Of a DNA stretch of 64,000 nucleotides, positions 1-8,692 are shown one piece after another. Within the stretch, counting starts at the first letter, position 1. Each line of letters starts with the position of its first letter. Source of the stretch: Chloroflexota bacterium (GTDB lineage: Bacteria > Chloroflexota > Anaerolineae > Anaerolineales > Villigracilaceae); assembly GCA_013388685.1 (NCBI GenBank), contig JACAET010000016.1, positions 1 through 64,000 of the forward strand. Reading direction: 5' to 3'. The translations under genes were made by a program, and so were the position numbers. The notes beneath the pieces are model-generated. The model made no database searches and was not told the DNA's origin. It saw only the letters and a program-made list of their open reading frames with translations.

Positions 1-1089
1 GAAATCCCTGCGCCCGCTTCGGGGACGGTGTTGAAGATTCTGGCGGAGGAAGGGTCCCCTGCAAAGGTGGGGACGGTACTGGCGGTGATCGGGAAACCTG
101 GGGAAGCGATTGACGGTGGACAGTTATCGGTAAGCAGTGAGTCAAAAGTCGAAAGTCGAAAGTCTGTGCCAGAACCTGCGACCTTCGACCTGCGACCTGC
201 AACGAGGCAAGACCTCGGCTTCATTTCTCCTGTCGTTGCGAAGATCGCTGCGGAGCATGGAGTTAACTTGCAGGAGGTGAAAGGGACGGGGTTGAACGGG
301 CGAATCACGAAGAAGGATGTGCTGAATTACGTGGAAAGCGGCAGGAAGGCCACAGACCGTGGACCGCAGACAATGGTCAGCCGTCCACCGTCCATCGTCG
401 CGCCGATAGAGGGCGACCAGCTTATCAAGCACACCGTCATCCGCAAGCAGATCGCCGAACACATGGTCATGTCCAAGCATACGTCGCCGCACGTGCTGAC
501 CGTCATGGAAGCGGATATGAGCCGCGTGGTCAAACATCGCGCCGCGAACAAGGATGCGTTTGCGCGGGATGGGGTTAATCTCACGTTCACGGCATATTTC
601 ATGATGGCAATCGTGGCGGGGTTGAAGGCGTATCCGCTGGTGAACTCTTCGTGGACGGACGAAGGTTTGCTCGTTCACAAGGCAATCAATATCGGCATGG
701 CGACTTCGCTGGGCGAGGAAGGCTTGATTGTCCCCGTCATCAAGGGCGCGGATAATCTGTCCTTGCTGGCGATGGCGCGCACAGTGAACGACCTTGCCAA
801 CCGCGCCCGCTCGAAGAAACTCCAGCCCGACGATGTCAAAGGCGGGACGTTCACGCTGACCAATCACGGCGTGAGCGGATCGTTGTTCGCGTTTCCCGTC
901 ATCAACCAGCCGCAGTGCGGAATTCTGGGCGTCGGCGCGATGCAGAAGCGGGTCGTGGTCATAGATGACGCGATTGCCATCCGCCCGATGGTGTATCTCT
1001 CGTTCGTGTTCGATCACCGCATTTTGGACGGCGCGTCCGCAGATTGGTTTTTGGCGAAGGTAAAGGAGACGCTGGAGAATTGGGCATAG
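1..1089 (+). CDS. Dihydrolipoamide acyltransferase, E2 of a 2-oxo acid dehydrogenase (5' end outside window)
   Basis: The frame is open from base 1. It begins in the second half of a lipoyl domain (EIPAPASGTV), so the lipoylated lysine lies a few residues before the window. Next come a peripheral-subunit-binding domain (about fragment residues 73-112, FISPVVAKIAAEHG) and a catalytic acyltransferase domain ending in the HxxxDG active-site motif (HRILDG). E2 moves the acyl group from lipoate to CoA and forms the core of the pyruvate or branched-chain dehydrogenase complex; which substrate is used cannot be told here. The E3 gene lies 0.6 kb downstream. Both interdomain linkers are encoded by heptanucleotide repeat arrays, which is odd. 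Confidence 0.93.
   Translation, partial: EIPAPASGTVLKILAEEGSPAKVGTVLAVIGKPGEAIDGGQLSVSSESKVESRKSVPEPATFDLRPATRQDLGFISPVVAKIAAEHGVNLQEVKGTGLNGRITKKDVLNYVESGRKATDRGPQTMVSRPPSIVAPIEGDQLIKHTVIRKQIAEHMVMSKHTSPHVLTVMEADMSRVVKHRAANKDAFARDGVNLTFTAYFMMAIVAGLKAYPLVNSSWTDEGLLVHKAINIGMATSLGEEGLIVPVIKGADNLSLLAMARTVNDLANRARSKKLQPDDVKGGTFTLTNHGVSGSLFAFPVINQPQCGILGVGAMQKRVVVIDDAIAIRPMVYLSFVFDHRILDGASADWFLAKVKETLENWA
141..203 (+). repeat. In-frame heptanucleotide array inside the E2 gene
   Basis: Nine consecutive 7-nt units run without a slip: GTCAAAA, GTCGAAA twice, GTCTGTG, CCAGAAC, CTGCGAC, CTTCGAC, CTGCGAC, CTGCAAC. The left units are nearly complementary to the right units, so the RNA can fold. The total is 63 nt, 21 codons, and it encodes the charged linker between the lipoyl domain and the subunit-binding domain. 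Confidence 0.8.
355..396 (+). repeat. Second in-frame heptanucleotide array inside the E2 gene
   Basis: Six phased units: GACCGTG, GACCGCA, GACAATG, GTCAGCC, GTCCACC, GTCCATC. The GAC-type half is followed by a GTC-type half, making an imperfect inverted repeat. The 42 nt (14 codons) form the linker between the subunit-binding and catalytic domains. The words GTCCACC and GGACCGCAGAC recur in the array at 35786-35827. Confidence 0.78.
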
Positions 1090-1090
1090 A

Positions 1091-1174
1091 GTTCCAAGTG
1101 TCAAGTTCCATGTGTCACGTGTCAAGTGCCACGTGTCAAGTGTCAAGTGTCAAGTTTCAGGTTTCAGGTTATAG
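1091..1174 (+). repeat. Intergenic heptanucleotide array (12 units)
   Basis: Twelve exact-phase heptads (GTTCCAA, GTGTCAA, GTGTCAC, GTGCCAC, GTTTCAG and variants) start one base after the E2 stop codon and end just before the ribosome binding site of the next gene. The array fills the whole intergenic gap. Confidence 0.85.
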
Positions 1175-1190
1175 GTATTGAGGAATAGTC

Positions 1191-1661
1191 ATGTCAGAGA
1201 ATATCGTTGATCATGCCGAGGTGAAAATCCACCCGCCCGTGCTGACGTCAATTCACGTCGCGGGGGCGGTTTCGTTGAACTGGCTGATGCCCTTTCCCGA
1301 GTCTTTGCCGCAAATTTTCAAAACGTTCGGCATTGTTTTCGTGCTGGCAGGGTTGACGCTGGCTTTCCTCGCCATCCGCGAATTCGGGCGCGCCCACACC
1401 ACGCTCGATCCGCACGGAGCGGTCAGCGCGCTCGTCACCAGCGGACCCTATCGCTTCTCACGCAACCCCATTTACCTGGGATTCGTCTGCACGCTGATCG
1501 GGCTTCCGCTTGCGCTGGGAACGGTTTGGGGCGCGGCGTTGAGTCCGATTTTGGTTTTGGGACTCAACGCGCTGGTGATTCGATACGAAGAGGCATACCT
1601 GGAGAAAAAGTTTGGGGAGGCGTACACAGGCTACAGGTCACGCGTGAGACGCTGGCTGTAG
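1191..1661 (+). CDS. Isoprenylcysteine carboxyl methyltransferase (ICMT/PEMT) family membrane protein
   Basis: 156 residues with about four hydrophobic segments. The C-terminal half has the family signature: an RxxHTTLDP-like stretch, SGPYRFSRNPIYLGF, a closing glutamate-rich EEAYLEKKFG, and YxxYRxRVRRWL. Bacterial members are S-adenosylmethionine-dependent methyltransferases of the inner membrane, and their substrates are mostly unknown. The start is ATG with GAGGAA upstream. The gene sits between E2 and E3 of a dehydrogenase complex, on the same strand, but nothing suggests a role in that complex. Confidence 0.82.
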   Translation: MSENIVDHAEVKIHPPVLTSIHVAGAVSLNWLMPFPESLPQIFKTFGIVFVLAGLTLAFLAIREFGRAHTTLDPHGAVSALVTSGPYRFSRNPIYLGFVCTLIGLPLALGTVWGAALSPILVLGLNALVIRYEEAYLEKKFGEAYTGYRSRVRRWL

Positions 1662-1666
1662 TGGTG

Positions 1667-1672
1667 TACAAT
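1667..1672 (+). promoter_or_regulatory. Probable -10 element for lpdA
   Basis: TACAAT followed by CG lies 33 nt before the lpdA start. The same -10 word with a following G/C pair recurs before many genes in the window. No good -35 is seen. Confidence 0.45.
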
Positions 1673-1705
1673 CGAAGCATTCCAAAAGTCAAACGGAGTT
1701 AACTC

Positions 1706-3106
1706 ATGGCTGAAAATTTCGATGTCGTTGTGATCGGCGCGGGACCCGCGGGATACGTCGCCGCGATCCGCGCCGCGCAACTCAAACAGAAAGTCGCGAT
1801 CGTGGATAAGCAATGGCTGGGCGGCGTGTGTCTCAACGTGGGATGCATCCCGTCGAAGTCGCTGCTCAAGAACGCGGAGGTGGCGCACACCCTGCGCGAG
1901 CGCGGCAAGGATTTTGGTTTCTCGTTCGATAACCTGAAACTGGATTACAGCGTGGCCGTCAAGCGCTCGCGGCAGAACTCGGACAGGCTGACCAAGGGCG
2001 TGGGCTTTTTGATGCGCAAGAACAACATCGCCGTTTTCATGGGCGAAGCGCGTCTGACCAAGCCGACAGTTGTTTCCGTTACCGATAAAGACGGCAAGAC
2101 GACGGAGTTATCCGCCAAGAACATCATCGTGGCGACGGGCGCGAGCGCGGCGGTGCCTGCGGCGTGGAAAGTGGACGGCGAGAAGGTCGTCACGTATTGG
2201 GAGGCGATCCTTCAGGAAAAACTTCCCAAATCTGTGATCGTAATCGGGTCGGGCGCGATCGGCGTGGAGTTTTCGACGGTCTGGAATTCCTACGGCGTGG
2301 ACGTGACCATCGTCGAGATGCTGCCGCGCCTTGTTCCGCTCGAAGACGAGGAAATCTCGAAGGAACTCGAAAAGGAGTTCAAGAAGCGCGGCATCAAGTC
2401 GCTGACGGGGCATAAGGTCGAATCCGTCGAGGCGGCGAAGACGGGCGTGAAGGTCAAGGTGTCGGCGGAGGGGAAGGAAACGGTCCTCGAAGCAGACCAG
2501 GCGCTGGTTGCCATCGGCTTCCGTCCCAATTCGAAGGGACTGGGGCTGGAGGAGGTCGGCGTGAAGATCAACGAACGCGGCTTCGTCGAAATCAACGAGA
2601 AGATGCAGACCAGCGTGCCGAACATCTACGCCATCGGCGATGTGACGGGCAAATTGATGCTGGCGCACGTCGGCTCGGCGATGGGGATCGTGGCGGCGGA
2701 GGTCATCGCGAGCGCGGAGACGGTCACGCTCGATTACGAGATGATGCCGCGCGCCACCTATTGCCAGCCGCAAATCGCCTCGTTCGGTCTCACTGAGGCG
2801 CAGGCGAAGGAGCGCGGTTATTCGGTGAGGATTGGGCGGTTCCCGTTCCAGGCGAACGGCAAGGCGCTGGGGCTGGGCGATTACGGCGGCTTCGTCAAGA
2901 TCGTGGTGGATGAAAAATACGGCGAGATTTTGGGCGCGCACATGATCGGTCCCGAAGTGACCGAACTGCTCCCCGAACTGACGCTGGCGCGCATGATGGA
3001 ACTCACCCCGCACGAGATCGCGCGCAACGTCCACGCGCACCCGACGCTTTCGGAAGTGCTGATGGAAGCGGCGCACGGCGCGGGTGGGACGCCGATCCAT
3101 ATTTAG
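1706..3106 (+). CDS. lpdA: Dihydrolipoamide dehydrogenase (E3)
   Basis: 466 residues, full length for the family. It has the FAD-binding GAGPAGYVAA near residue 11, the redox disulfide in GGVCLNVGCIPSKS (Cys42 and Cys47), the NAD-binding GSGAIGVEF near 180, the second FAD motif (YAIGDVTG) and the C-terminal His-Glu pair in HAHPTLSE (His445, Glu450). It reoxidises dihydrolipoate on E2 with NAD+. The E2 gene 0.6 kb upstream is its likely partner. The start is ATG in the TTAACTCATGGC context with a weak ribosome site. A strong terminator follows. Confidence 0.96.
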   Translation: MAENFDVVVIGAGPAGYVAAIRAAQLKQKVAIVDKQWLGGVCLNVGCIPSKSLLKNAEVAHTLRERGKDFGFSFDNLKLDYSVAVKRSRQNSDRLTKGVGFLMRKNNIAVFMGEARLTKPTVVSVTDKDGKTTELSAKNIIVATGASAAVPAAWKVDGEKVVTYWEAILQEKLPKSVIVIGSGAIGVEFSTVWNSYGVDVTIVEMLPRLVPLEDEEISKELEKEFKKRGIKSLTGHKVESVEAAKTGVKVKVSAEGKETVLEADQALVAIGFRPNSKGLGLEEVGVKINERGFVEINEKMQTSVPNIYAIGDVTGKLMLAHVGSAMGIVAAEVIASAETVTLDYEMMPRATYCQPQIASFGLTEAQAKERGYSVRIGRFPFQANGKALGLGDYGGFVKIVVDEKYGEILGAHMIGPEVTELLPELTLARMMELTPHEIARNVHAHPTLSEVLMEAAHGAGGTPIHI

Positions 3107-3111
3107 CGGGC

Positions 3112-3149
3112 AGACTTCCGAAGTCTTGTAGACTTCGGAAGTCTTTTTT
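3112..3149 (+). terminator. Rho-independent terminator after lpdA
   Basis: A perfect 15-bp stem (AGACTTCCGAAGTCT with its complement), a 3-nt loop and a T run. Each arm is itself nearly palindromic around CTTCNGAAG, a word that recurs in other stems of this window. Confidence 0.88.
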
Positions 3150-3236
3150 ATCAGCGGGGAAAAGGTTGTTTGAACAGAAGCAGGCTCAAGTCAGGGGGAG
3201 GCGGGAACTTCGTCCGACCAAAGCCAGTCTTATGGG

Positions 3237-3242
3237 TATAAT
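3237..3242 (+). promoter_or_regulatory. Probable -10 element for the membrane protein at 3295
   Basis: TATAAT followed by GC, 52 nt before the GTG start. No convincing -35. Confidence 0.45.
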
Positions 3243-3294
3243 GCAATTCCATCGTCATTGTGATTGGATCATCATCGCAGGGTAGGAGGTCAAT

Positions 3295-3996
3295 GTGAAC
3301 GACCGCAAGAGTACATCGCCATCTCCCACACAGCCGCGCAACGGGCATCTTGTTTCCCAGCGGGGGTTGTTGAGCCTGGTGATGCTGCTCATCAGTCTGG
3401 GAGCGCTGGGCATTGCCATGCTCGGCGGAGCCAAATTGGCGTATGACATCCTCGGACCTTCCAGCGGCACCTCGCCTGGCTTGTTTGCGGCGGTGATCTC
3501 TCTGGGCATTGCGTACCTGATCGGCTGGCTGGCGGCGATGCTGGCGATTCGCGTTTATGGGAATTTGATCCTGCCGATTCTAATCAACGCATTGATGTGG
3601 ATTTGTCTGGCGGGGATTTGCTACCTGTATGTCGAAATTCTGGAACGCCTGTATATGCAGCAGTACGATTTCTGGCGCTTTTGGAAGTACGTGATCGTTA
3701 TGCTGGGAGGGCTGGCGGCGCTGGTGGGACTGCACTTGATTGTGGAAGGACACAATCTGCGCCCGTTTGCGATTCCTCTGCTGGTCACCAGCCTGATTCA
3801 ACTGGGGTTGATTGTGTTTCGCTATGTGTTTGCGGGCGGCAAGTCCATTTATCTATTGGGGGACCTGTTCTTCCTGTTTGGGATGTCCGCCTTTTCGATT
3901 TTGATGCTGGCGCATATCGGATTGCTCCACCCGCTGCGGGCGCGTTTCACCAGTTACTTCGACAGGAACAGCACCTCGATTCGGACTCAGGATTGA
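3295..3996 (+). CDS. Unrecognised six-helix membrane protein
   Basis: 233 residues. A short hydrophilic N-terminus is followed by about six hydrophobic helices (roughly residues 22-46, 58-84, 88-113, 122-142, 148-172 and 177-205) and a short charged tail. The start is GTG, preceded by TAGGAGGT at ideal spacing; no other start has such a site. I do not recognise a family and no catalytic motif is visible. It stands alone between two terminators, so it is probably monocistronic. Confidence 0.75.
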   Translation: MNDRKSTSPSPTQPRNGHLVSQRGLLSLVMLLISLGALGIAMLGGAKLAYDILGPSSGTSPGLFAAVISLGIAYLIGWLAAMLAIRVYGNLILPILINALMWICLAGICYLYVEILERLYMQQYDFWRFWKYVIVMLGGLAALVGLHLIVEGHNLRPFAIPLLVTSLIQLGLIVFRYVFAGGKSIYLLGDLFFLFGMSAFSILMLAHIGLLHPLRARFTSYFDRNSTSIRTQD

Positions 3997-4013
3997 CCTG
4001 CTCCCGTTTCGAT

Positions 4014-4051
4014 GAAAACTTCCGAGGCTGAAAACGGCTTCGGAAGTTTTC
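4014..4051 (+). terminator. Terminator after the membrane protein
   Basis: A long hairpin with arms GAAAACTTCCGA and its complement, containing the recurrent CTTCGGAAG word, ending in TTTTC. It lies 17 nt after the stop codon. Confidence 0.7.
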
Positions 4052-4115
4052 GATTCCAACATTTCCATGGCGAGAAGGGAAAAATAAGAGTTTCGTTAAG
4101 AACTGTCTGTACTGC

Positions 4116-4143
4116 TTGACAAGCTGGACAAAAACTGTAAAAT
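4116..4143 (+). promoter_or_regulatory. Sigma-70-type promoter for the FAS1 lipoprotein
   Basis: A perfect -35 TTGACA (4116-4121), a 16-bp spacer and -10 TAAAAT (4138-4143). It is the best canonical promoter in the window, placed 68 nt before the start. The surrounding DNA is clearly AT-richer than average. Confidence 0.7.
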
Positions 4144-4211
4144 ATGAAAATAAATGTACAAAATATGTGCATAAATCAGGCAATAAAATTTAGAAATAAG
4201 GAGTAAAGAAG

Positions 4212-5198
4212 ATGAAACGTTTTAGCATTTTTGCCCTGCTGGTGACGGTCACCGCTCTGGTGCTTGCCGCCTGTGCGCCCGCCGCCACCCCCACCCCGGC
4301 TCCCGAGCCGACGGCAATGCCCGAACCGACCGCCCAACCTGAGCCTGAAATCATGCTCAAGGATATCGTGGATACCGCCGTCGCCGATGGCCGCTTCCAG
4401 ACGCTGGTTGCCGGCGTTCAAGCCGCTGACCTCGTGGACACTCTCAAAGGTGAAGGTCCTTTCACCGTTTTCGCCCCCACCGATGATGCCTTCGCCAAAC
4501 TGCCCGCCGGTACGCTCGATGAACTGCTCAAACCTGAGAACAAGCAAGCGCTTACCGACATCCTGCTCTACCATGTCGTTTCCGGCAAGGTCATGGCAGC
4601 GGATGTGAGTGGACTCACGAGTGCCGCCACTGTTCTCGGCAAAGACGTTGCCATCAAGGTTGACATGGGTAATGTCTACATCAACGATGCGCAAGTCGTC
4701 ATCACCGACATCGAGACCTCCAACGGCGTGATACACGTGATTGACACGGTCCTTCTGCCCCCCGCGGAGGAAGCCGCCGCTCCGGGCACCATTGTCGACA
4801 TTGCGGCCGCCGACGAACGCTTCAGCACTCTGGTTGCCGCTGTGACCGCCGCCGGTTTGGCTGAAACCCTCGCTGGTGAAGGTCCCTTTACGGTCTTTGC
4901 TCCCACCAATGACGCCTTTGCGGCTCTGCCCGCAGGCACGCTCGACAGCCTGCTCCTGCCGGAAAACAAACAAACACTGACCGACATCCTGCTCTACCAT
5001 GTCGTTTCGGGCAAGGTCATGGCTTCCGATGTTGTTGGTCTCTCCGCCGCTCCGACCGTTCTGGGCAAGGACATCACCATCACCATCAAAGACGGCAAAG
5101 TATTCCTGAACGACACTGTCCAGGTGATCATCACCGACATCGAAGCGTCCAATGGCGTGATCCACGTGATTGATGCGGTTCTCCTCCCGCCTCAATAA
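4212..5198 (+). CDS. Lipoprotein with two fasciclin (FAS1) domains
   Basis: 328 residues. The signal peptide ends in a lipobox (LAAC, Cys21), so the protein is probably lipid-anchored outside the membrane. A short Pro/Thr/Glu-rich spacer is followed by two FAS1 domains (about residues 46-190 and 192-328). Both show FAS1 landmarks: [11 protein letters not shown], DAFAx[18 protein letters not shown] and GVIHVID. FAS1 domains mediate adhesion to matrix or other cells. The two copies are very similar, which suggests a recent internal duplication. The start has GGAG upstream. A strong promoter suggests abundant expression. Confidence 0.92.
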   Translation: MKRFSIFALLVTVTALVLAACAPAATPTPAPEPTAMPEPTAQPEPEIMLKDIVDTAVADGRFQTLVAGVQAADLVDTLKGEGPFTVFAPTDDAFAKLPAGTLDELLKPENKQALTDILLYHVVSGKVMAADVSGLTSAATVLGKDVAIKVDMGNVYINDAQVVITDIETSNGVIHVIDTVLLPPAEEAAAPGTIVDIAAADERFSTLVAAVTAAGLAETLAGEGPFTVFAPTNDAFAALPAGTLDSLLLPENKQTLTDILLYHVVSGKVMASDVVGLSAAPTVLGKDITITIKDGKVFLNDTVQVIITDIEASNGVIHVIDAVLLPPQ

Positions 5199-5228
5199 CT
5201 CTTCTCCTCACGTTTGGGATTTGGTAAA

Positions 5229-5256
5229 GAACGGACGGGCGTATGCCTGTCCGTTC
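5229..5256. terminator. Hairpin between convergent genes
   Basis: A 12-bp stem (GAACGGACGGGC with one G-T pair) and a GTAT loop, in the gap between the FAS1 gene and the convergent kinase gene. There is no good T run on either side, so it is only a probable terminator. Confidence 0.5.
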
Positions 5257-5285
5257 GATTCTGGCGAAAACCTCCCGAAGGTTGA

Positions 5286-8200
5286 CTATTTCGCCAGCGG
5301 GATTTGAATAATGAACGTACTGCCCGGCAGTTTTTCCTCGTCGTAGCCGGGGCTTTCCACCCAGATTTTTCCCTGATGCGCCTTGACGATGCCCGCCGCA
5401 ATGGCAAGCCCCAACCCCGGTCCGCCGCCCTTGAACTTGGTGCGCCCCGAAGAATGCAATTCCACCTTGCCCACCTGGTAGAGTTTTTCGAAGATCATTT
5501 CCTTATCGGCGGCGTTGATTCCGATGCCGGTGTCGCGGATGCGGATTTCGCACATGTCGCCGCGCCCATCGTTGACGGTCGCCGCGCTGATGTAGATCGA
5601 GCCGCCATCCGGCGTAAACTTGATGGCGTTGACGACGACATTATCCAGCGCTTTGAGCAGGAGTTCGGAATCCGCCCGCAGTGGAGGCAGATCGTTGATG
5701 ACAGGATCGAGTTCGAGCGTGAGGCGGCGCGTCTGCAAATCCTGGGTGTAATCCTTTTGGATGAGGCGCAGGAGCGTCCCGAGAGTCACCTTCTCGAAAT
5801 GAGGCGACAGCACCTGGTTTTCGAGACGCGCCACATCCAGCATGCTGTTGACCACTTGATGCAGGCGTTCAGTGCCTTGTAAAACGCCGTCCATGGCAAG
5901 CCGCAGGGTGTTGTCGTTTTGAACGGCGGGAGCGCCTTTGATCATCCCCATATACCCCTTGATGACGGTCAGCGGCGTACGCAATTCGTGCGCCGCCACC
6001 TGGATGAAGTCGCTTTTGTTCTTATCGAGTTTTTCGAGACGGCTGATGACCTTGTTGAGTTCATCCACGCGCTGTTCAACCATGCGTTCGAGCATCTGAT
6101 TGAAGCGGTTCAGGTCGTCGTACAAACGCGCGTTCTCGAGCGCGATGGAGGCCTGAATGGCGAACGTGCTGGCGAGTAAAACGTCATCCTGAATGAACGC
6201 GCCCGCCCGCTCGCGGCTCATGGTCAGCATGCCAATCACCCTGTTTTTCGCATACAGGGGAATGCCCACCCATGAACCGTCCACCGGAAGCCATTCGGGC
6301 TGACGCCAGTCTTTCATGTCTTTGATATCACCAATAACGAGCGGTTCAGCCTGCCTGACAATCGTTTCGTAGACGTTCACGCCGCGTATTTCGTAACTCA
6401 GATCCTCCACCGGGACATACTTCGGGAACCCCAAATGACCGCGCAGGCGCGGCACACCGTTGACGTCTTCCAGAAACAACGCGCACCGGGATACCGGTAC
6501 GATTTGCGTCAACTGCTCGACGATTTGCTGGGGGACCTCCGCCTCGGTGGAGAGTGAAGACAACTGACGCGAGGCGCGCGTCAGCGCCTCTGCCGAACGA
6601 CGCCTTGCCTGTTCGCTGGAATACAAACCTGCGTTTTCCTCCGCGGTCCTTTCGGCAAATTCCTTGGCAATCGCCAATTCCTGCGCCCTTTCACGCGCCT
6701 CTGCCAGAAGGCGCTCCACCTCCCTTTGTGCCTGTTCCCTCTGCGAGACCAGCATGGTGCGGAGCAGGGCACTGCTGACCAGGTTGCGGATGCGAACGTA
6801 AATCTCCCAATCGTCCGGTCCCTTTTCAATCCACATAAAGCCGAAGCGATTCTTTGCCAGCGTCAACGGCATGACCACGGCGGTGTAGCGGTGATCTTCG
6901 GGGGTCTTGCCGCGCGGCACCAGTTGACCGGTTCCCATCGGGACCTGTTTGCGGGGAATTTCGAACTTCGCATTCTCATATTGGAACAATAACTTATAAC
7001 TCTCCGGCGTGGGCGCGGTGATGGATTGCGGCGAACTGACATCGCTATAGAACATCACATACCAGCGTTCGATTCCCATAATAGGGAAATGTTCCGAAAT
7101 GGCTCTTCCAATCTCCTCTATGCTCATGGCTGGAGCCATCGAAAAACTGAACCCCTGCAACAAATTCTCCTGTTGCTCCAACGCCAGCCGCTGGTACGCC
7201 TGCCAGCGTTGTGACAATTCTCCCGTCAGCAAGCGCGCCTGTTGGAAGAGGTTCTCCGCCTGCAACATGACGGTATGACTGGTGATGCCGCTCAACGCGT
7301 ACCGGCGCATCGTTGAAATGACGTTGTGCCAGATCGAGGGCGGGATGTTATGGCTCTGCATCAATTCGATCATGGCGTTGATCGTTTTAAGGAACTCGTC
7401 GCCGGTGGTCTTTTCGTGCAGCGTCATCAGGAAGGCATCCCACACTCGACCAAAAACGTCCCTGAATGGCGGGATGGCCGGGTCCTGCTCCGTGATTCCC
7501 GCCGAATTGAGCAGGGCGCGCATGGCGGCTTCGCGTTTGTTCTCCAATTTACCCGTCCTGGCAACATCGCGCGGGGCGACCGCCGCCTGCCGTACGTTTT
7601 CTGGCAGGCACCCGCATGACCAGCGCACGAGCATCTGGGTGGGCGTGACGATCTGCTTTTGCACCGCGTCACCCCGGAGGCGTTTCACCAAAGCCTGCAA
7701 GGCGCTCCTGCCCGCCGTATAGAAAGATTGCCGCACGGTGGTCAACGGCACGCCCATGGATTGAGCCTCGCGCAAGTCGTCGAAACCGGTCACAGCCACA
7801 TCGTCCGGTATGCGAATGCCGCGCTGCTGCAGAGCCTCCAGCGCGCCAAATGCCATGCGGTCGTTTGCCGCTACAACAGCCTGAAAACGCGATCTTCTCT
7901 CGTCCAGCAGGATGCGCACCGCCTCGCGCCCGCTTTCCTGTGTAAAATCCCCCGTGACTACAAGGTCGTTATCGAAGCGCAGATTGTGCGATTTGAGTTC
8001 ATCCTTGTAGGTTTGAAAACGCTGATCCGAGTCGATCTGTCCCCTCAAACCGCAGATAAACGCAATGCGCTTATAACCGTGTCCCTCGATCAGGTGACGC
8101 ATGAGAGCGCTCATCCCGTCCGCGTTGTTCGGGATAAACATCGTCGCCCCCTCCACCGATACGGATTGCGTCACGATGGGAATATCAATGTGGGCATTGC

Positions 8201-8480
8201 GAAAGGCTTTCAAATCCGCATCACTGACGCCGTAGGCGACATCTGCGGCAAGTAACAACCCGTCGAACTGCCCCGGCTTGGCAAGATCGTACAAGCCAAA
8301 GGAGGTTCTGGAACCGTCCCCGGGCATTGAAGCGAGCCGTCCCCCAATGAAATGCACAAGATTGACGTTCAATTCCCGTGCGGCATCCTCAACCCCTGCG
8401 AGGAATTGCGTCCCCCAGCCGCGCCCCACCTGCGATGCAAATACGCCGATTGTCTTTCTCTCTGAGGATGCCATATGCAT
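5286..8480 (-). CDS. Histidine kinase with an N-terminal LacI/GalR-type ligand-binding domain
   Basis: 1064 residues. Residues about 10-290 look like the sugar-binding half of a LacI-family repressor (IGVFASQVGRGW, VVAANDRMAFGALEAL, IPDDVAVTGFDD) without its helix-turn-helix and without a signal peptide, so sensing is probably cytoplasmic. Then come a long linker region, a coiled coil (about 575-660), a GAF domain (about 640-790), a HisKA domain with His831 in HELRTPL and an HATPase domain (Asn951, DTGIGI, GGGPGLGLAIA). No response regulator is adjacent. The start is ATG with GGGAG upstream. The MFS gene is divergent and could be a target, but that is a guess. Confidence 0.88.
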   Translation of the reverse strand: MHMASSERKTIGVFASQVGRGWGTQFLAGVEDAARELNVNLVHFIGGRLASMPGDGSRTSFGLYDLAKPGQFDGLLLAADVAYGVSDADLKAFRNAHIDIPIVTQSVSVEGATMFIPNNADGMSALMRHLIEGHGYKRIAFICGLRGQIDSDQRFQTYKDELKSHNLRFDNDLVVTGDFTQESGREAVRILLDERRSRFQAVVAANDRMAFGALEALQQRGIRIPDDVAVTGFDDLREAQSMGVPLTTVRQSFYTAGRSALQALVKRLRGDAVQKQIVTPTQMLVRWSCGCLPENVRQAAVAPRDVARTGKLENKREAAMRALLNSAGITEQDPAIPPFRDVFGRVWDAFLMTLHEKTTGDEFLKTINAMIELMQSHNIPPSIWHNVISTMRRYALSGITSHTVMLQAENLFQQARLLTGELSQRWQAYQRLALEQQENLLQGFSFSMAPAMSIEEIGRAISEHFPIMGIERWYVMFYSDVSSPQSITAPTPESYKLLFQYENAKFEIPRKQVPMGTGQLVPRGKTPEDHRYTAVVMPLTLAKNRFGFMWIEKGPDDWEIYVRIRNLVSSALLRTMLVSQREQAQREVERLLAEARERAQELAIAKEFAERTAEENAGLYSSEQARRRSAEALTRASRQLSSLSTEAEVPQQIVEQLTQIVPVSRCALFLEDVNGVPRLRGHLGFPKYVPVEDLSYEIRGVNVYETIVRQAEPLVIGDIKDMKDWRQPEWLPVDGSWVGIPLYAKNRVIGMLTMSRERAGAFIQDDVLLASTFAIQASIALENARLYDDLNRFNQMLERMVEQRVDELNKVISRLEKLDKNKSDFIQVAAHELRTPLTVIKGYMGMIKGAPAVQNDNTLRLAMDGVLQGTERLHQVVNSMLDVARLENQVLSPHFEKVTLGTLLRLIQKDYTQDLQTRRLTLELDPVINDLPPLRADSELLLKALDNVVVNAIKFTPDGGSIYISAATVNDGRGDMCEIRIRDTGIGINAADKEMIFEKLYQVGKVELHSSGRTKFKGGGPGLGLAIAAGIVKAHQGKIWVESPGYDEEKLPGSTFIIQIPLAK

Positions 8481-8503
8481 TTCACTCCCGGAAGAATGGC
8501 AAA

Positions 8504-8509
8504 ATTATA
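8504..8509 (-). promoter_or_regulatory. Probable -10 element for the LacI-type kinase
   Basis: TATAAT on the minus strand, 23 nt before the start codon and upstream of the GGGAG ribosome site. Confidence 0.45.
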
Positions 8510-8661
8510 TCCCCAAAAATCGACGCAAGTAAAAAGAAGAATGACAAATTGATGTCTGATTCGAATCCCGTCCATGAGCCAAACGCGGCCGGCTTCGAGG
8601 TCAATGGCATCCTTGCGAAGCATTGTCAGAAATATAGAAACCATTCCAGCCGCTTTGGACG

Positions 8662-8667
8662 TATAAT
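8662..8667 (+). promoter_or_regulatory. Probable -10 element for the MFS transporter
   Basis: TATAAT followed by CG, 25 nt before the chosen start at 8693. It supports that start over the longer open frame beginning at 8378, which overlaps the divergent gene. Confidence 0.5.
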
Positions 8668-8692
8668 CGGCAAATTCACGGAGAGTCCTTCC

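Noticed and set aside
142..1146. Long open frame antisense to the E2 gene
   Set aside because: It mirrors the codon structure of the E2 gene, has no domain, no ribosome site and odd composition; E2 is unmistakable on the plus strand.
2108..3100. 330-codon open frame antisense to lpdA
   Set aside because: Arginine/histidine-rich shadow of a high-GC gene without any family motif.
4176..5195. 339-codon open frame antisense to the FAS1 lipoprotein
   Set aside because: Full-length shadow of a gene with lipobox, promoter and two clear domains.
8378..8692. Longer N-terminus for the MFS transporter
   Set aside because: It overlaps the divergent kinase gene and its promoter; the ATG at 8693 has a ribosome site and an upstream -10 element.
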